Below are positions 9,792-18,473 of a stretch of 64,000 nucleotides of DNA, one piece after another. How positions within the stretch are numbered: the stretch's first letter is position 1; every line of letters starts with the position of its first letter. The stretch comes from Streptomyces mobaraensis (lineage in GTDB: Bacteria > Actinomycetota > Actinomycetes > Streptomycetales > Streptomycetaceae), in the NCBI RefSeq assembly GCF_020099395.1, contig NZ_CP083590.1, forward strand, positions 1,922,001 to 1,986,000, in the 5' to 3' direction. The position numbers were made by a program, and so were the translations under genes. The notes beneath the pieces were generated by a model. That model was not told where the DNA came from. It saw nothing but the letters and a program-made list of their open reading frames with translations, and ran no database searches.

Positions 9792-10577
9792 GTGACCACC
9801 ACCGCAAACAGCGCCACCATCACCGCCCAGGACCGCTCCCAGAACCGACTCGACCAGACACATCCGATGAACGACACCGGCATGAACAACGACGGGCAGA
9901 AGCCGGCCCGTTCGCTCCCCGGGCGGCCACCCGGAATCCGCGCGGACAGCTCCGGCCTCACGGACCGGCAGCGGCGCGTCATCGAGGTCATCCGGGACTC
10001 GGTGCAGCGGCGCGGCTACCCACCGTCCATGCGTGAGATCGGCCAGGCGGTGGGGCTGTCCAGCACCTCCTCGGTCGCGCACCAGCTGATGGCGCTGGAG
10101 CGCAAGGGCTTCCTGCGCAGGGATCCGCACCGCCCCCGCGCCTACGAGGTGCGCGGCTCCGACCAGCCCAGCTCCCAGCCGACGGACACCACCGGCAAAC
10201 CCGCCGCGTCCTACGTGCCGCTGGTCGGCCGGATCGCAGCGGGCGGGCCGATCCTCGCGGAGGAGTCGGTCGAGGACGTCTTCCCCCTCCCCCGGCAGCT
10301 GGTGGGCGACGGCGAGCTGTTCGTCCTCAAGGTGGTCGGCGACTCGATGATCGAGGCCGCGATCTGTGACGGGGACTGGGTGACGGTCCGCCGCCAGCCG
10401 GTCGCGGAGAACGGTGACATCGTGGCCGCGATGCTCGACGGGGAGGCGACGGTCAAGCGCTTCCGGCGCGAGGACGGCCATGTGTGGCTGCTGCCGCACA
10501 ACTCCGCCTACCAGCCCATCCCCGGTGACGAGGCCACGATCCTGGGCAAGGTCGTGGCCGTCCTGCGGCGGGTCTGA
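9792..10577 (+). CDS. lexA: SOS-response repressor LexA
   Basis: LexA represses DNA-damage genes and cleaves itself when activated by RecA. The 261-residue protein has a variable N-terminus, a winged HTH domain ([39 protein letters not shown]), a cleavage site Ala-Gly in GRIAAGGPI, the catalytic serine in VVGDSMIEA and the catalytic lysine in GEATVKRF. The start is the GTG at 9792, six bases after GAGGGG; the frame is open far upstream, but that stretch crosses the promoter and SOS box. It is autoregulated by the box at 9715-9728. The dinG-type helicase is convergent with it. Confidence 0.97.
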   Translation: MTTTANSATITAQDRSQNRLDQTHPMNDTGMNNDGQKPARSLPGRPPGIRADSSGLTDRQRRVIEVIRDSVQRRGYPPSMREIGQAVGLSSTSSVAHQLMALERKGFLRRDPHRPRAYEVRGSDQPSSQPTDTTGKPAASYVPLVGRIAAGGPILAEESVEDVFPLPRQLVGDGELFVLKVVGDSMIEAAICDGDWVTVRRQPVAENGDIVAAMLDGEATVKRFRREDGHVWLLPHNSAYQPIPGDEATILGKVVAVLRRV

Positions 10578-10592
10578 GCGAGCCGAGACCGG

Positions 10593-10622
10593 GCCCCGGA
10601 ATCACTGCGCCGGTTCCGGGGC
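10593..10622 (+). terminator. probable terminator after lexA
   Basis: The 9-bp arms GCCCCGGAA and TTCCGGGGC enclose a 12-base loop, starting 15 bp after the lexA stop. Confidence 0.6.
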
Positions 10623-10720
10623 TCTCCCCTGTCCGCGACCGGCGCGGTGTTCACCGCACCCTTTCCCCTGGGGTGTCGCGAGCGGAGCGGGGGAACGGAT
10701 CACTCCCGAATTCCCCGCCC

Positions 10721-10750
10721 CCGCATTGCGAACGCCCGCATTGCGAACGG
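10721..10750. repeat. 15-bp tandem duplication downstream of dinG
   Basis: CCGCATTGCGAACG(C/G) occurs twice in direct succession (10721-10735 and 10736-10750), just past the dinG stop in the convergent lexA-dinG gap. Only the last base differs. Confidence 0.8.
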
Positions 10751-10760
10751 AAATACCCGC

Positions 10761-12773
10761 TCAGCGATTCTCCGCCTTCGCCGCCGCGTCGATGGCCGCC
10801 AGCGAGCGGCGGACCTGATTGCGGTCGGTCGTGTACCAGAAATCCGGCAGGGAAGCGCGCAGGAACGACCCATAGCGCGCCGTCGCCAGCCTCGGATCGA
10901 GCACCGCCACCACACCCCGGTCGCCCGTGGCCCGTACGAGACGCCCCGCGCCCTGAGCCATCAGCAGGGCGGCGTGCGTCGCCGCGACGGACATGAAGCC
11001 GTTGCCTCCCGCCTGCTCGACCGCCCGCTGCCGGGCGCTCATCAGCGGGTCGTCCGGGCGCGGGAAGGGCACCCGGTCCATCACGACGAGCTGGCAGCTC
11101 GGCCCCGGCACGTCGACGCCCTGCCAGAGCGACAGCGTGCCGAACAGGCACGTCGCCGGATCCGCCGAGAAGTTCTTGATCAGCTCGCCGAGGGTGTCCT
11201 CGCCCTGGAGCAGGATCGGGGTGTCGAGCCGGCCGCGCAGCGCCTCGGCCGCGGCCTGCGCGGCGCGCATCGACGAGAAGAGGCCGAGCGTCCGCCCGCC
11301 CGCCGCCTCGATGAGCTCGGCCAGTTCGTCCAGCATGTCGGCCCGGCCGCCCTCCCGGCCGGGCTGGGAGAGGTGCTTGGCCACGTAGAGAATGCCCTGC
11401 CTGGGGTAGTCGAACGGCGAGCCGACGTCCACGCCCTTCCATTCGGGCAGGTCCTCGCCGGTGACGCCCTCGGGCGCGAGGCCGAGGGAGGCGCCGACCC
11501 CGTTGAAGTCGCCGCCGAGCTTGAGCGTGGCGGAGGTGAGCACCACGGACCGCTCGCTGAAGAGCTTCTCCCGCAGCAGCCCGGACACCGAGAGCGGGGC
11601 CACCCGCAGGGACGCGCCGTAGCGGTCGTGCCGCTCGAACCAGACGACGTCGTACTCGGAGCCCGCGACGATGCGCTCGGCGACGGCGTGCACGTTCTCC
11701 ACCGCGGCGAGCGCCTGCTTGCGGACGGCATCCTCATCCTGGACGGACTTGTCGCGCGTCGTACCGAGCGCCGAGACCACCGTCCGCGCCGCGTCCCGCA
11801 GCGACACCAGGGCGTAGCCGAGGTCCTCGGGGATCTCCTCCAGCCGCCCGGGCAGGGCCAGCTCCATCAGCCGTTCGAAGCTCTCGGCCGCCGTCTGGAG
11901 CGCGTCGGCGACCTTCTCGTCGACGAGCTTGGCCGCGCGCCGGACGGCCTGGTTGACGCGGCCCGGGGTGAGCTCACCGGTGGCCACGCCGGTGACGCGG
12001 GAGACCAGCTCGTGCGCCTCGTCGACGATCAGCACCTCGTGCTGGGGCAGCACCGGGGCGCCCTCGATGGCATCGATGGCGAGCAGGGCGTGGTTGGTGA
12101 CGACGACGTCGGCGAGCTTGGCACGCTCCCGGGCGGCCTCCGCGAAGCACTCGGCGCCATAGGCGCACTTCGAGGCGGACAGGCACTCCCGCGAGGTGAC
12201 CGAGACCTGGGACCAGGCGCGGTCGGAGACGCCGGGGGTGAGGTCGTCCCGGTCGCCGGTCTCCGTCTCGTCCGACCAGTCACGCAGGCGGAGCAGGTCC
12301 TTGCCGAGCTTGCTGGTGGGGGCCGCCGCCTCGAAGGGGTCGAAGAGGCCGTCTTCCTCCTCCTGCGGCACGCCCTCGTGCAGCCGGTGAAGGCAGAGGT
12401 AGTTGGAGCGGCCCTTGAGCATGGCGAACTCGGGGCGTCTGCGCAGCACCGGGTGCAGGGCCTCGACCGTCCGCGGCAGATCGCGCTCGACGAGCTGGCG
12501 CTGGAGCGCGAGCGTCGCGGTGGCGACCACCACCCGCTCCCCGTGCGCCAGGGCGGGCACGAGGTAGCCGAGGGACTTTCCGGTGCCCGTCCCCGCCTGG
12601 ACCAGCAGGTGCGAGGTGCCGTCGATGGCCTCGGCGACCGCCTCGGCCATGGCGACCTGGCCGGGGCGCTCGGTGCCGCCGACCGCGGTGACGGCCGCGT
12701 GCAGCAGGGCGGTGAGGTCGGGCCGGGACCCGGACGGGGCAGGAGACGCGGAGGGCGCGGGGGTGGCAGTCAT
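10761..12773 (-). CDS. dinG: ATP-dependent DNA helicase, DinG family (XPD-like)
   Basis: A 670-residue superfamily 2 helicase. Walker A is QAGTGTGKSLGYLVP near residue 60, the DEAH box is LIVDEAHELVSR, and motif VI near the C-terminus is QGAGRLVRATGDRG. Cysteines in NYLCLHRLHEG, RECLSASKCAYG and AECFAEAA are placed like the four iron-sulfur ligands of XPD/DinG helicases, so an Fe-S cluster is likely. These enzymes unwind 5'-3' and resolve R-loops and other blocked structures. The start is the ATG at 12771-12773 with GGAGAGG upstream. It lies 97 bp downstream of the siderophore synthetase on the same strand. I see no SOS box in front of it, so damage control is not shown. Confidence 0.93.
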   Translation of the reverse strand: MTATPAPSASPAPSGSRPDLTALLHAAVTAVGGTERPGQVAMAEAVAEAIDGTSHLLVQAGTGTGKSLGYLVPALAHGERVVVATATLALQRQLVERDLPRTVEALHPVLRRRPEFAMLKGRSNYLCLHRLHEGVPQEEEDGLFDPFEAAAPTSKLGKDLLRLRDWSDETETGDRDDLTPGVSDRAWSQVSVTSRECLSASKCAYGAECFAEAARERAKLADVVVTNHALLAIDAIEGAPVLPQHEVLIVDEAHELVSRVTGVATGELTPGRVNQAVRRAAKLVDEKVADALQTAAESFERLMELALPGRLEEIPEDLGYALVSLRDAARTVVSALGTTRDKSVQDEDAVRKQALAAVENVHAVAERIVAGSEYDVVWFERHDRYGASLRVAPLSVSGLLREKLFSERSVVLTSATLKLGGDFNGVGASLGLAPEGVTGEDLPEWKGVDVGSPFDYPRQGILYVAKHLSQPGREGGRADMLDELAELIEAAGGRTLGLFSSMRAAQAAAEALRGRLDTPILLQGEDTLGELIKNFSADPATCLFGTLSLWQGVDVPGPSCQLVVMDRVPFPRPDDPLMSARQRAVEQAGGNGFMSVAATHAALLMAQGAGRLVRATGDRGVVAVLDPRLATARYGSFLRASLPDFWYTTDRNQVRRSLAAIDAAAKAENR

Positions 12774-12870
12774 AGCCTCTCCAGCCTACGGGGCGGCACC
12801 GACATCGCGGGCCCCGTCCGCGACAACCGCCCCGCTCCGCCACCCGGCGCCACCGCTTTCACCGGCCTCA

Positions 12871-14874
12871 TCACCCCGGTCCCGCAAGGGGATTGGCGAT
12901 CGTGACGTACGGCGACCCGGCGCCGTCCCCGGCCAGCTCGCCCAGCAGGTGGGCCGGGCAGCGCAGGGTGGGCGCGTCCAGCAGGCGGCGCGGCAGGGAC
13001 GAGCGGGTGGCGCCCGGGCCGGTGGCGGCGCGGGCGAGGAACCGGCGGAAGGCCGCCAGCAGGATCCGTTCGTCGGCGAGCCGCCGGGAGCCGAACGCGC
13101 CGATCAGCCCGAGGACGTTGTCGCAGCCCAGGTGGTGGGCGAACCGCTCGTCGGCCGTCCCGTCCGGCAGGAACGCCTCCTCGTCGTCCGCGGCGAGCGC
13201 CGGCAGCCGGGCGGAGAGCGCGTCCCGCGCGGACTCCCGGAATCCGGCGTGCTGCCCGCCCCGGTACCGGCCGCCGACCGGCCAGCCGTCCCGGTCCAGC
13301 AGGACGAGGGTGTTCTGCTGGTGCGCCGCGAGGACGACGCCCGCCTCGCCGTCGAGCCAGAGCAGCGGGCGGACGACGGCCCCGAGGTAGCGCAGGAACC
13401 ATTCGACGGCGATCACCGGGACCGGACGGCCGGTGCGCCGGGCGAGCCCGTGGACGGTCTCGGCGAGCCGGGACGAGACGGCCGGGTGCCCGGCCGGTGC
13501 CGTACGGCCCGGCCAGGGGCGGAGCGAGGTCAGACCGGCGAGGCAGACGGCGTCGTCGCCGGGGCCGAAGGGGTTATGCCGGAGGACGGCGGCGAGGCCC
13601 GGCGCCGGGCCGCCGCCCGGGGCGTCGACGGCGAGCCAGGCGGGGTCGCGCACCACGTCGAAGCCCAGGCCGCCGGGGCAGGCCGCCCGCCAGCGCTCGG
13701 CGAGGCCGCCGCGCAGCAGCCGGTGCAGGGCGACGCCGCGGCGCAGCTCCGCTCGGCTCGGCTCGCGGGTGCGTCCGGCGAGGCGTACGCCCAGCGCGAG
13801 CTTGATCATCACCGGGGCGTCGGGCCGGTGCACGGTGCGGACGGAGGAGGTCGGGTACCAGGGCGCGCCGTGCGGCCCCAGGTCGTGGAGCAGCCCGGCG
13901 TCGAGGAGTGCGGCGACGGCGGGACGGCAGCGGACGTCGCGGGCCTGCCAGGGGTGGAGGGGCAGCGGCACGGTGTCGGGCGGGAGGCACGGCCCGGGTT
14001 CCGCGGGGAGGAGGCGGGCCGCCAGGGTCGCCGCCTCGACGGGCCGGCCGCGTTCCGTCCAGGCCGAGTCGGCGGCCAGGACGGACCGGTGGACGGCCAG
14101 CCAGTGCAGCGGGAAGCCGCCGCGGCACTCGGGGGCGTAGCGCGGGGACTCGGCGGCGGAGAAGCCCTCGCGGCTCTGCGGCGCGGGGTGCCAGGGGTGG
14201 CCCAGGAACGACGCCTGCTCCCCGTGCAGGAAGAGGGCGTCGTCGGCGGGGTCGGCCGGGCGGGCCCGGCGCTCCCCGACGAGGACCGCCGTCCTGCGGA
14301 CGGAGTCGGCGACCCGGCCGACCAACGCGGCGAGGCCGGCCGCGCTCCCCCGGCCCCCACGGTGCGCCGCCTCCCGGCCGAGCAGCGCGGCCAGGGTGAC
14401 GGCGTCCAGGGCGGGGGCGCCGTCCGGGGCGTTCAGCAGCGCCGGGGCACCGAACCGGTGCCGCCCGGTGGCCGACCAGTAGCGGACGGGGACGTGGAGG
14501 ACGTTCCCGTCGGTGGCGAGCGGCAGTTGGAGGCAGGGGCCCGGCGGCCGGTCGACGTCGTGCTCGCGCACCCAGCAGCGCAAGAGGGCGTCGACGGCGG
14601 CGCTGTCGGCGGCGGTCGCGGGGTCGGGGTGGTCGAGGGGGTCGGGGTGACAGAAGGGGCCGAGGGTGTCGGTGGGGGCGCAGGGGTCGGCGGGGGTGTC
14701 GGGAGCCGTCCGTGACCGGTCACCGTTGGGCGGTACCGGTGGTACGGGCGGTAGGGGTGGTACCGGTGGGACTGGCGCTACGGAACGGGGTGCGACCGGC
14801 ACGGCGCCCGGGCGGCGCGGGGCCTCGGGTGCGCGAGGAGCGGGGGTCGTCGGCGTGGCGGGGCGTACGTTCAT
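12871..14874 (-). CDS. IucA/IucC family siderophore synthetase
   Basis: A 667-residue NRPS-independent siderophore synthetase homologue, an enzyme class that ligates a carboxylic acid to an amine or hydroxamate using ATP. Characteristic blocks are LPLHPWQARDV, YPTSSVRTVHRP, APVMIKLALGVRL and, for the metal/nucleotide site, VIAVEWFLRYLGAVVRPLLW; the C-terminus ends with the FhuF-like segment and a terminal VTIANPLAGPG. The N-terminus carries an unusual Pro/Val-rich low-complexity stretch (about residues 25-50, VPPVPPLPPVPPVPP), so the true start may be later; an ATG at 14872-14874 is used here although its ribosome site is weak. The preceding lysine-less aminotransferase ends 21 bp upstream, so the two are probably translated together. 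No iron box was found. The product is unknown. Confidence 0.88.
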   Translation of the reverse strand: MNVRPATPTTPAPRAPEAPRRPGAVPVAPRSVAPVPPVPPLPPVPPVPPNGDRSRTAPDTPADPCAPTDTLGPFCHPDPLDHPDPATAADSAAVDALLRCWVREHDVDRPPGPCLQLPLATDGNVLHVPVRYWSATGRHRFGAPALLNAPDGAPALDAVTLAALLGREAAHRGGRGSAAGLAALVGRVADSVRRTAVLVGERRARPADPADDALFLHGEQASFLGHPWHPAPQSREGFSAAESPRYAPECRGGFPLHWLAVHRSVLAADSAWTERGRPVEAATLAARLLPAEPGPCLPPDTVPLPLHPWQARDVRCRPAVAALLDAGLLHDLGPHGAPWYPTSSVRTVHRPDAPVMIKLALGVRLAGRTREPSRAELRRGVALHRLLRGGLAERWRAACPGGLGFDVVRDPAWLAVDAPGGGPAPGLAAVLRHNPFGPGDDAVCLAGLTSLRPWPGRTAPAGHPAVSSRLAETVHGLARRTGRPVPVIAVEWFLRYLGAVVRPLLWLDGEAGVVLAAHQQNTLVLLDRDGWPVGGRYRGGQHAGFRESARDALSARLPALAADDEEAFLPDGTADERFAHHLGCDNVLGLIGAFGSRRLADERILLAAFRRFLARAATGPGATRSSLPRRLLDAPTLRCPAHLLGELAGDGAGSPYVTIANPLAGPG

Positions 14875-14895
14875 ACGGTGCGGCGGGCCGGGCCG

Positions 14896-16914
14896 TCAGG
14901 CCGGGGCCGCGCCTGCCTCCTTCCGTGGGGTGGCGGGCTTCCGTGAGCCGGCGGACAGCCCCGGGACAGCGGCTCGCCGGGCGGATCCCGGCGGCACCTC
15001 TTTCCCTTCCGGCACGGGGCCGCCGTGCGCGTCGGGCGCTGTGCCCGCCGGAGCGGAGGGCGCGAAGGTTTCGGCCGCTTCCCGGAGGGGCGCATCGTGC
15101 TCCCCGGATACCTCACCCGGCCCGGCCGTGGTGGTACCGCCGGCCACGGGGTCGGTGACCGCCGTCGCCACCGGGCGCGGACCACGCCGATCGGAGGCTC
15201 CCCGCGCCGGCGTGGCGGCTCCGGCTGCCACCGGATCGGCGACCGGCGTCGTCAACGGGCGTGGACCGAGCCGATCGGAGGCTCCCCGCGCCGGCGTGAC
15301 CGCTCCGACTGCCACCGGATCGGCGACCGGCGTCGTCACCGGACGTGGTCCACGCCGACCGGACGCTCCCCGGGCCGACGTGGCCGCTCCGACTGCCACC
15401 GGATCAGCGACCGCCGTCGCCACCGGACACGGACCACGCCGACCGGAGGCTTCCAGCACCGGCGTAGGGGCTCCGGCTGCCGCCACGTCGGCGGCCGTCG
15501 GCGTGACTGCGGCGAGTCCGCGCCGTTCGGGCGCCCCCGGCACCGTCCCTGTGGGAGCCGTGGAGGTGGCTCGGGCCGGAGCCGGAGCCGGGGCCGGGGG
15601 CGCGGCCGGGAGGCCGGAGCGCGCGGCGGCGACCGCCACCGGTACTCCCGCCCGCGAGCCCCCGCTCACGGCGCCGACCGCGTCGGTGAAGCGGTCGAGT
15701 ACGGCTTCCGCCTGTTCGTCGGTGAGGGTGAGGGGCGGCAGGAGGCGCAGCAGGCGGGGCTCGTCGTCGTCCGCTCCGACGAGGAGGCCGCGGCGGAGGC
15801 AGGCGCGGCGGACCGCCTCGGCCGCGGTGGCGTCGGCGCAGGTGACGCCCAGCAGTAGGCCGCGGCCGTGGACGCCGGTGACCGGGTCGCGGCCGGCGAC
15901 GGCCCGGCGGAGCCGGGCGAGCATCCGCGCGCCCAGGGCCGCGGCCCGTGGGGCCAGGCCGTTGTCCCGGATGTGGCGCAGGGTGGCCGCGCCGGCCGCC
16001 ATGGCCAGCCGGTTGCCGTGGGCGTCCCGCTCCGGGAGGGCGGCGGGCACGTCGGCGCCGTGGACGAGGAGGGCGAGCGGCAGCCCGCCGCCGATCGCGC
16101 CGGCCAGGACCATGACGTCGGGGACGCGGCCGGTGTGCTGCACGTCCCAGAAGGCGCCGGTCCGGCCGGGGCCGGTGCGCGTCTCGTCGGCGACGAGGAG
16201 GGTACGGTCGCGGGCTCCGGGGACGGTTCCGGCCGGGCCTGGGCCCTCCGCGTGGGAGGAGGCCGGCGCACCGACTCCTCTGCCGGGCACCGCCCCGGCG
16301 AGGCCGCCACCGCCGAGCACCCGGGCCGCGGCGGCGTCGCGGTCCGGGTGGTCCCCTCCCCCGTCTCCGCCGGGCGCGACCCCCGGGCCACCGGCGACCG
16401 CCCGGTCCGCCGCGAGGTCGCACGCCCGGGCGAAGCCCTCAACGCCCGCGTCGCCGCATGTCCCGCCATCCCCTGTGCCCATCCGGCGTGAACCGTTGGC
16501 TCCCTCCCCGTCGCGAACGATCTCGACGAACCCCCCGGCGCCCGCCGCCAGCGCCCGCGCCGCCGCGAGCGCCGCCGCGCGGGTCGGTGGGCAGAAGTGG
16601 AGGCGGGCGTGGTCGGCCAGCCGGCCGGGGAGGGTGGCGCGCAGTTCGTCGGCGAAGACCTCGGCCGGCGGGACGCCGCGGGCGAGCGCGGAGCGGACGG
16701 CCTCGCGCACGACCGGGTGGTGGTGGCCGAGGACGAGCGCGCCGCCGCCGGGGAAGCAGTCGAGGTAGCGGCGGCCGTCGGCCGTCTCGACCGTCAGGCC
16801 CCGGGCGCGCGCGGGGACGAGGGGCAGCGGGCAGGCGTACGCGCGGGCGGGCGGCTCCGGGCGCGGGGCGCCGCGTCCCGCCGAGAGCACCGCCGGTGGC
16901 TGGGTCAAGGCCAC
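14896..16914 (-). CDS. class III aminotransferase homologue lacking the PLP lysine, with repeat-rich C-terminal tail
   Basis: A 672-residue protein whose first 430 residues resemble class III aminotransferases of the diaminobutyrate type: ETADGRRYLDCFPGGGALVLGHHHP near the N-terminus, ADETRTGPGRTGAFWDVQHTG with the cofactor-binding Asp, and GNRLAMAAGAATLRHIRDNGLA. At the Schiff-base position, where the family has (S/A)KAIGG, this protein has LAGAIGGGLP, that is Gly instead of Lys (codon GGC). The region that should hold the Tyr-His-Gly stacking motif and the EPVQGEGG block (about residues 130-235) is replaced by Gly/Ala/Asp-rich sequence. Beyond residue 430 is a low-complexity tail with four 28-residue repeats. 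It starts with GTG at 16912-16914, nine bases after AGGAGGAGG, and is the first gene of a unit with the siderophore synthetase. I infer a non-catalytic or scaffold role. Confidence 0.82.
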   Translation of the reverse strand: MALTQPPAVLSAGRGAPRPEPPARAYACPLPLVPARARGLTVETADGRRYLDCFPGGGALVLGHHHPVVREAVRSALARGVPPAEVFADELRATLPGRLADHARLHFCPPTRAAALAAARALAAGAGGFVEIVRDGEGANGSRRMGTGDGGTCGDAGVEGFARACDLAADRAVAGGPGVAPGGDGGGDHPDRDAAAARVLGGGGLAGAVPGRGVGAPASSHAEGPGPAGTVPGARDRTLLVADETRTGPGRTGAFWDVQHTGRVPDVMVLAGAIGGGLPLALLVHGADVPAALPERDAHGNRLAMAAGAATLRHIRDNGLAPRAAALGARMLARLRRAVAGRDPVTGVHGRGLLLGVTCADATAAEAVRRACLRRGLLVGADDDEPRLLRLLPPLTLTDEQAEAVLDRFTDAVGAVSGGSRAGVPVAVAAARSGLPAAPPAPAPAPARATSTAPTGTVPGAPERRGLAAVTPTAADVAAAGAPTPVLEASGRRGPCPVATAVADPVAVGAATSARGASGRRGPRPVTTPVADPVAVGAVTPARGASDRLGPRPLTTPVADPVAAGAATPARGASDRRGPRPVATAVTDPVAGGTTTAGPGEVSGEHDAPLREAAETFAPSAPAGTAPDAHGGPVPEGKEVPPGSARRAAVPGLSAGSRKPATPRKEAGAAPA
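15112..15447 (-). repeat. four 84-bp (28-residue) coding repeats in the aminotransferase-like gene
   Basis: The C-terminal tail contains four consecutive 28-residue units of the form S(G/D)RRGPRPVxTxVADPVAxG followed by AxTPARGA. Copies two to four are very alike and the first differs by a few residues, showing recent expansion. No domain family is recognised. Confidence 0.85.
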
Positions 16915-17103
16915 GACCTGTGTCCTCCTCCTGTTGAACGCCGGACGTCCCCCGTACGTACCAACGACGCCGGGCCGTCCGGATCACGGGTGCGCGGGAG
17001 GGGAAGGTGCGGCGCGTGCCACATCGCCGCCGGCGTGCCGCCCCGGCCCGTCCCCCGCGGCGGCGGCGTAGGGTGTCCCTGCCCCGCCACCGGGGCGGTG
17101 CAT

Positions 17104-17145
17104 GACAAGTCCGCGAGGACAAGTCCGCGCGGACACATCCGCGGA
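17104..17145. repeat. 14-bp direct repeats upstream of the secreted protease
   Basis: GACAAGTCCGCG occurs at 17104 and 17118, and a variant GACACATCCGCG at 17132, giving a 14-bp period. They end about 50 bp before the protease start codon, so they may be regulatory or part of its leader. Confidence 0.7.
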
Positions 17146-17194
17146 CGCGGACACGCACCCGCACATGTGTCACCGAACGGGGGAGAAACACTCC

Positions 17195-18403
17195 ATGTCA
17201 TCCCAACGCCCGCCCGTCGCCCGCCGGCGGGGGCCGCGCACCCTGGCCGCGGTCGCCGTCGCGTCCGTGCTGGCGCTGACCGCCGTCTGCGGTCCGTCCG
17301 ACGACGACGCGGCCGGTGGCGACAAGCCCACCGCGTCGGCGAGCTCCCAGGGCCTGGACGGGTTCAAGCTCCCCAAGGGGCTCACCCTCCAGGACCTGGA
17401 GAAGTGGAAGGGCGGCGCCTGGAAGAAGTGGGACAAGGACCGGTGGCTGCGGGAGGCCCGGGACTTCATCAACCCGATCATCGAGGGGCACTGGAAGCCC
17501 GACTCGATGAAGGACGCCCGATCCAGTGACAAGACCGTCAAGGACGCTCCGGGGACTCCCCCGGGCGGTTCGTCCCAGGGCGACCAGGGGGTCACCGACC
17601 CGGAGCCGCGGCCGGTGAAGGCCCGTGAGGTGAAGCGGCCGTACAGCGACAACGCCGCCCCGGTCGGCAAGGTCTTCTTCGACAGCCCCCAGGGCCACAT
17701 GGTCTGCTCGGCGACGGTCGTCAAGGACCCGGCACATCCGGGCAAGTCCAACATGGTGTGGACGGCGGGCCACTGCGTACACGCGGGCCAGAAGGGCGGC
17801 TGGTACCGCAACATCGCCTTCGTGCCCTCCTACAACAACCGGGGCCTGCCCGCCTCACAGGTCAACAGCGCGCCGGTGCAGCAGGTCGCGCCGTACGGCG
17901 TGTGGTGGGCGGACTGGGCGCAGACCTCGGGCCAGTGGATCGCCCAGGGCGCGTCCAGCGGCGGCGCGGGCGCCCCGTACGACTTCGCCGTGCTGCACGT
18001 GAAGCCGGAGCAGGGCTCGGGCAAGTCGCTGGAGGAGACCGTCGGCACCGCGCTGGCCGTGGACTTCGACGCCCCGCAGGTGAAGTCCATCTCCTCGATG
18101 GGCGCCTGGGGCTACCCGGCCGCGCCGCCCTTCGACGGGCAGCGGATGTACGACTGCATCGACCGCCCCGGGCGGCTCACCCTGGACAGCGCGCAGCCGA
18201 CGATGTACCGCATCGGCTGCACGATGACCGGCGGTTCCTCGGGCGGCGGCTGGTTCCGCGTCGGTCCGGGCGGCAAGGCGGTGCTGGTGTCCAACACCTC
18301 CGTCGGCCCGTCCGACAGCCGCTGGCTCGCCGGGCCGCACCTGGGCCCCGAGGCCAAGGGCATCTACCAGGCCGTCAGCAAGAAGTTCGCGGCCACGCGC
18401 TGA
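17195..18403 (+). CDS. secreted trypsin-like serine protease
   Basis: A 402-residue exported protein. Residues 1-35 form a signal (RRRGPRTLAAVAVASVLALTAVC), with a cysteine that is only a poor lipobox, so it may be secreted or lipid-anchored. After an acidic, flexible stretch the catalytic triad is clear: His in VWTAGHCVHAG, Asp in YDFAVLHVKPE and Ser in GCTMTGGSSGGGWF. This is the chymotrypsin/trypsin fold of peptidase family S1. The start is the ATG at 17195 with GGGGGAG upstream; an in-frame GTG/ATG further up would add residues lacking a signal. The natural substrate is not known. It is convergent with hflX and the two share a strong bidirectional terminator. Confidence 0.9.
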   Translation: MSSQRPPVARRRGPRTLAAVAVASVLALTAVCGPSDDDAAGGDKPTASASSQGLDGFKLPKGLTLQDLEKWKGGAWKKWDKDRWLREARDFINPIIEGHWKPDSMKDARSSDKTVKDAPGTPPGGSSQGDQGVTDPEPRPVKAREVKRPYSDNAAPVGKVFFDSPQGHMVCSATVVKDPAHPGKSNMVWTAGHCVHAGQKGGWYRNIAFVPSYNNRGLPASQVNSAPVQQVAPYGVWWADWAQTSGQWIAQGASSGGAGAPYDFAVLHVKPEQGSGKSLEETVGTALAVDFDAPQVKSISSMGAWGYPAAPPFDGQRMYDCIDRPGRLTLDSAQPTMYRIGCTMTGGSSGGGWFRVGPGGKAVLVSNTSVGPSDSRWLAGPHLGPEAKGIYQAVSKKFAATR

Positions 18404-18420
18404 CGACGGGCGTCAAACGG

Positions 18421-18458
18421 TGAAGGGTCCGTCCCCCTCGTGGGGGACGGACCCTTCA
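18421..18458. terminator. bidirectional terminator between the protease gene and hflX
   Basis: A perfect 17-bp stem TGAAGGGTCCGTCCCCC closes a TCGT tetraloop between two convergent genes, 17 bp after the protease stop and 15 bp after the hflX stop. Confidence 0.92.
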
Positions 18459-18473
18459 TCTCGCGCACCGGGT

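Noticed and set aside
16915-17103. iron-regulator box in front of the siderophore unit
   Set aside because: I looked for the DmdR/DtxR type TTAGGTTAG inverted repeat and found nothing convincing.
17195-17310. lipoprotein assignment for the secreted protease
   Set aside because: The Cys in LTAVCGP lacks the usual Gly/Ala/Ser at -1, so I kept only secreted or possibly anchored.
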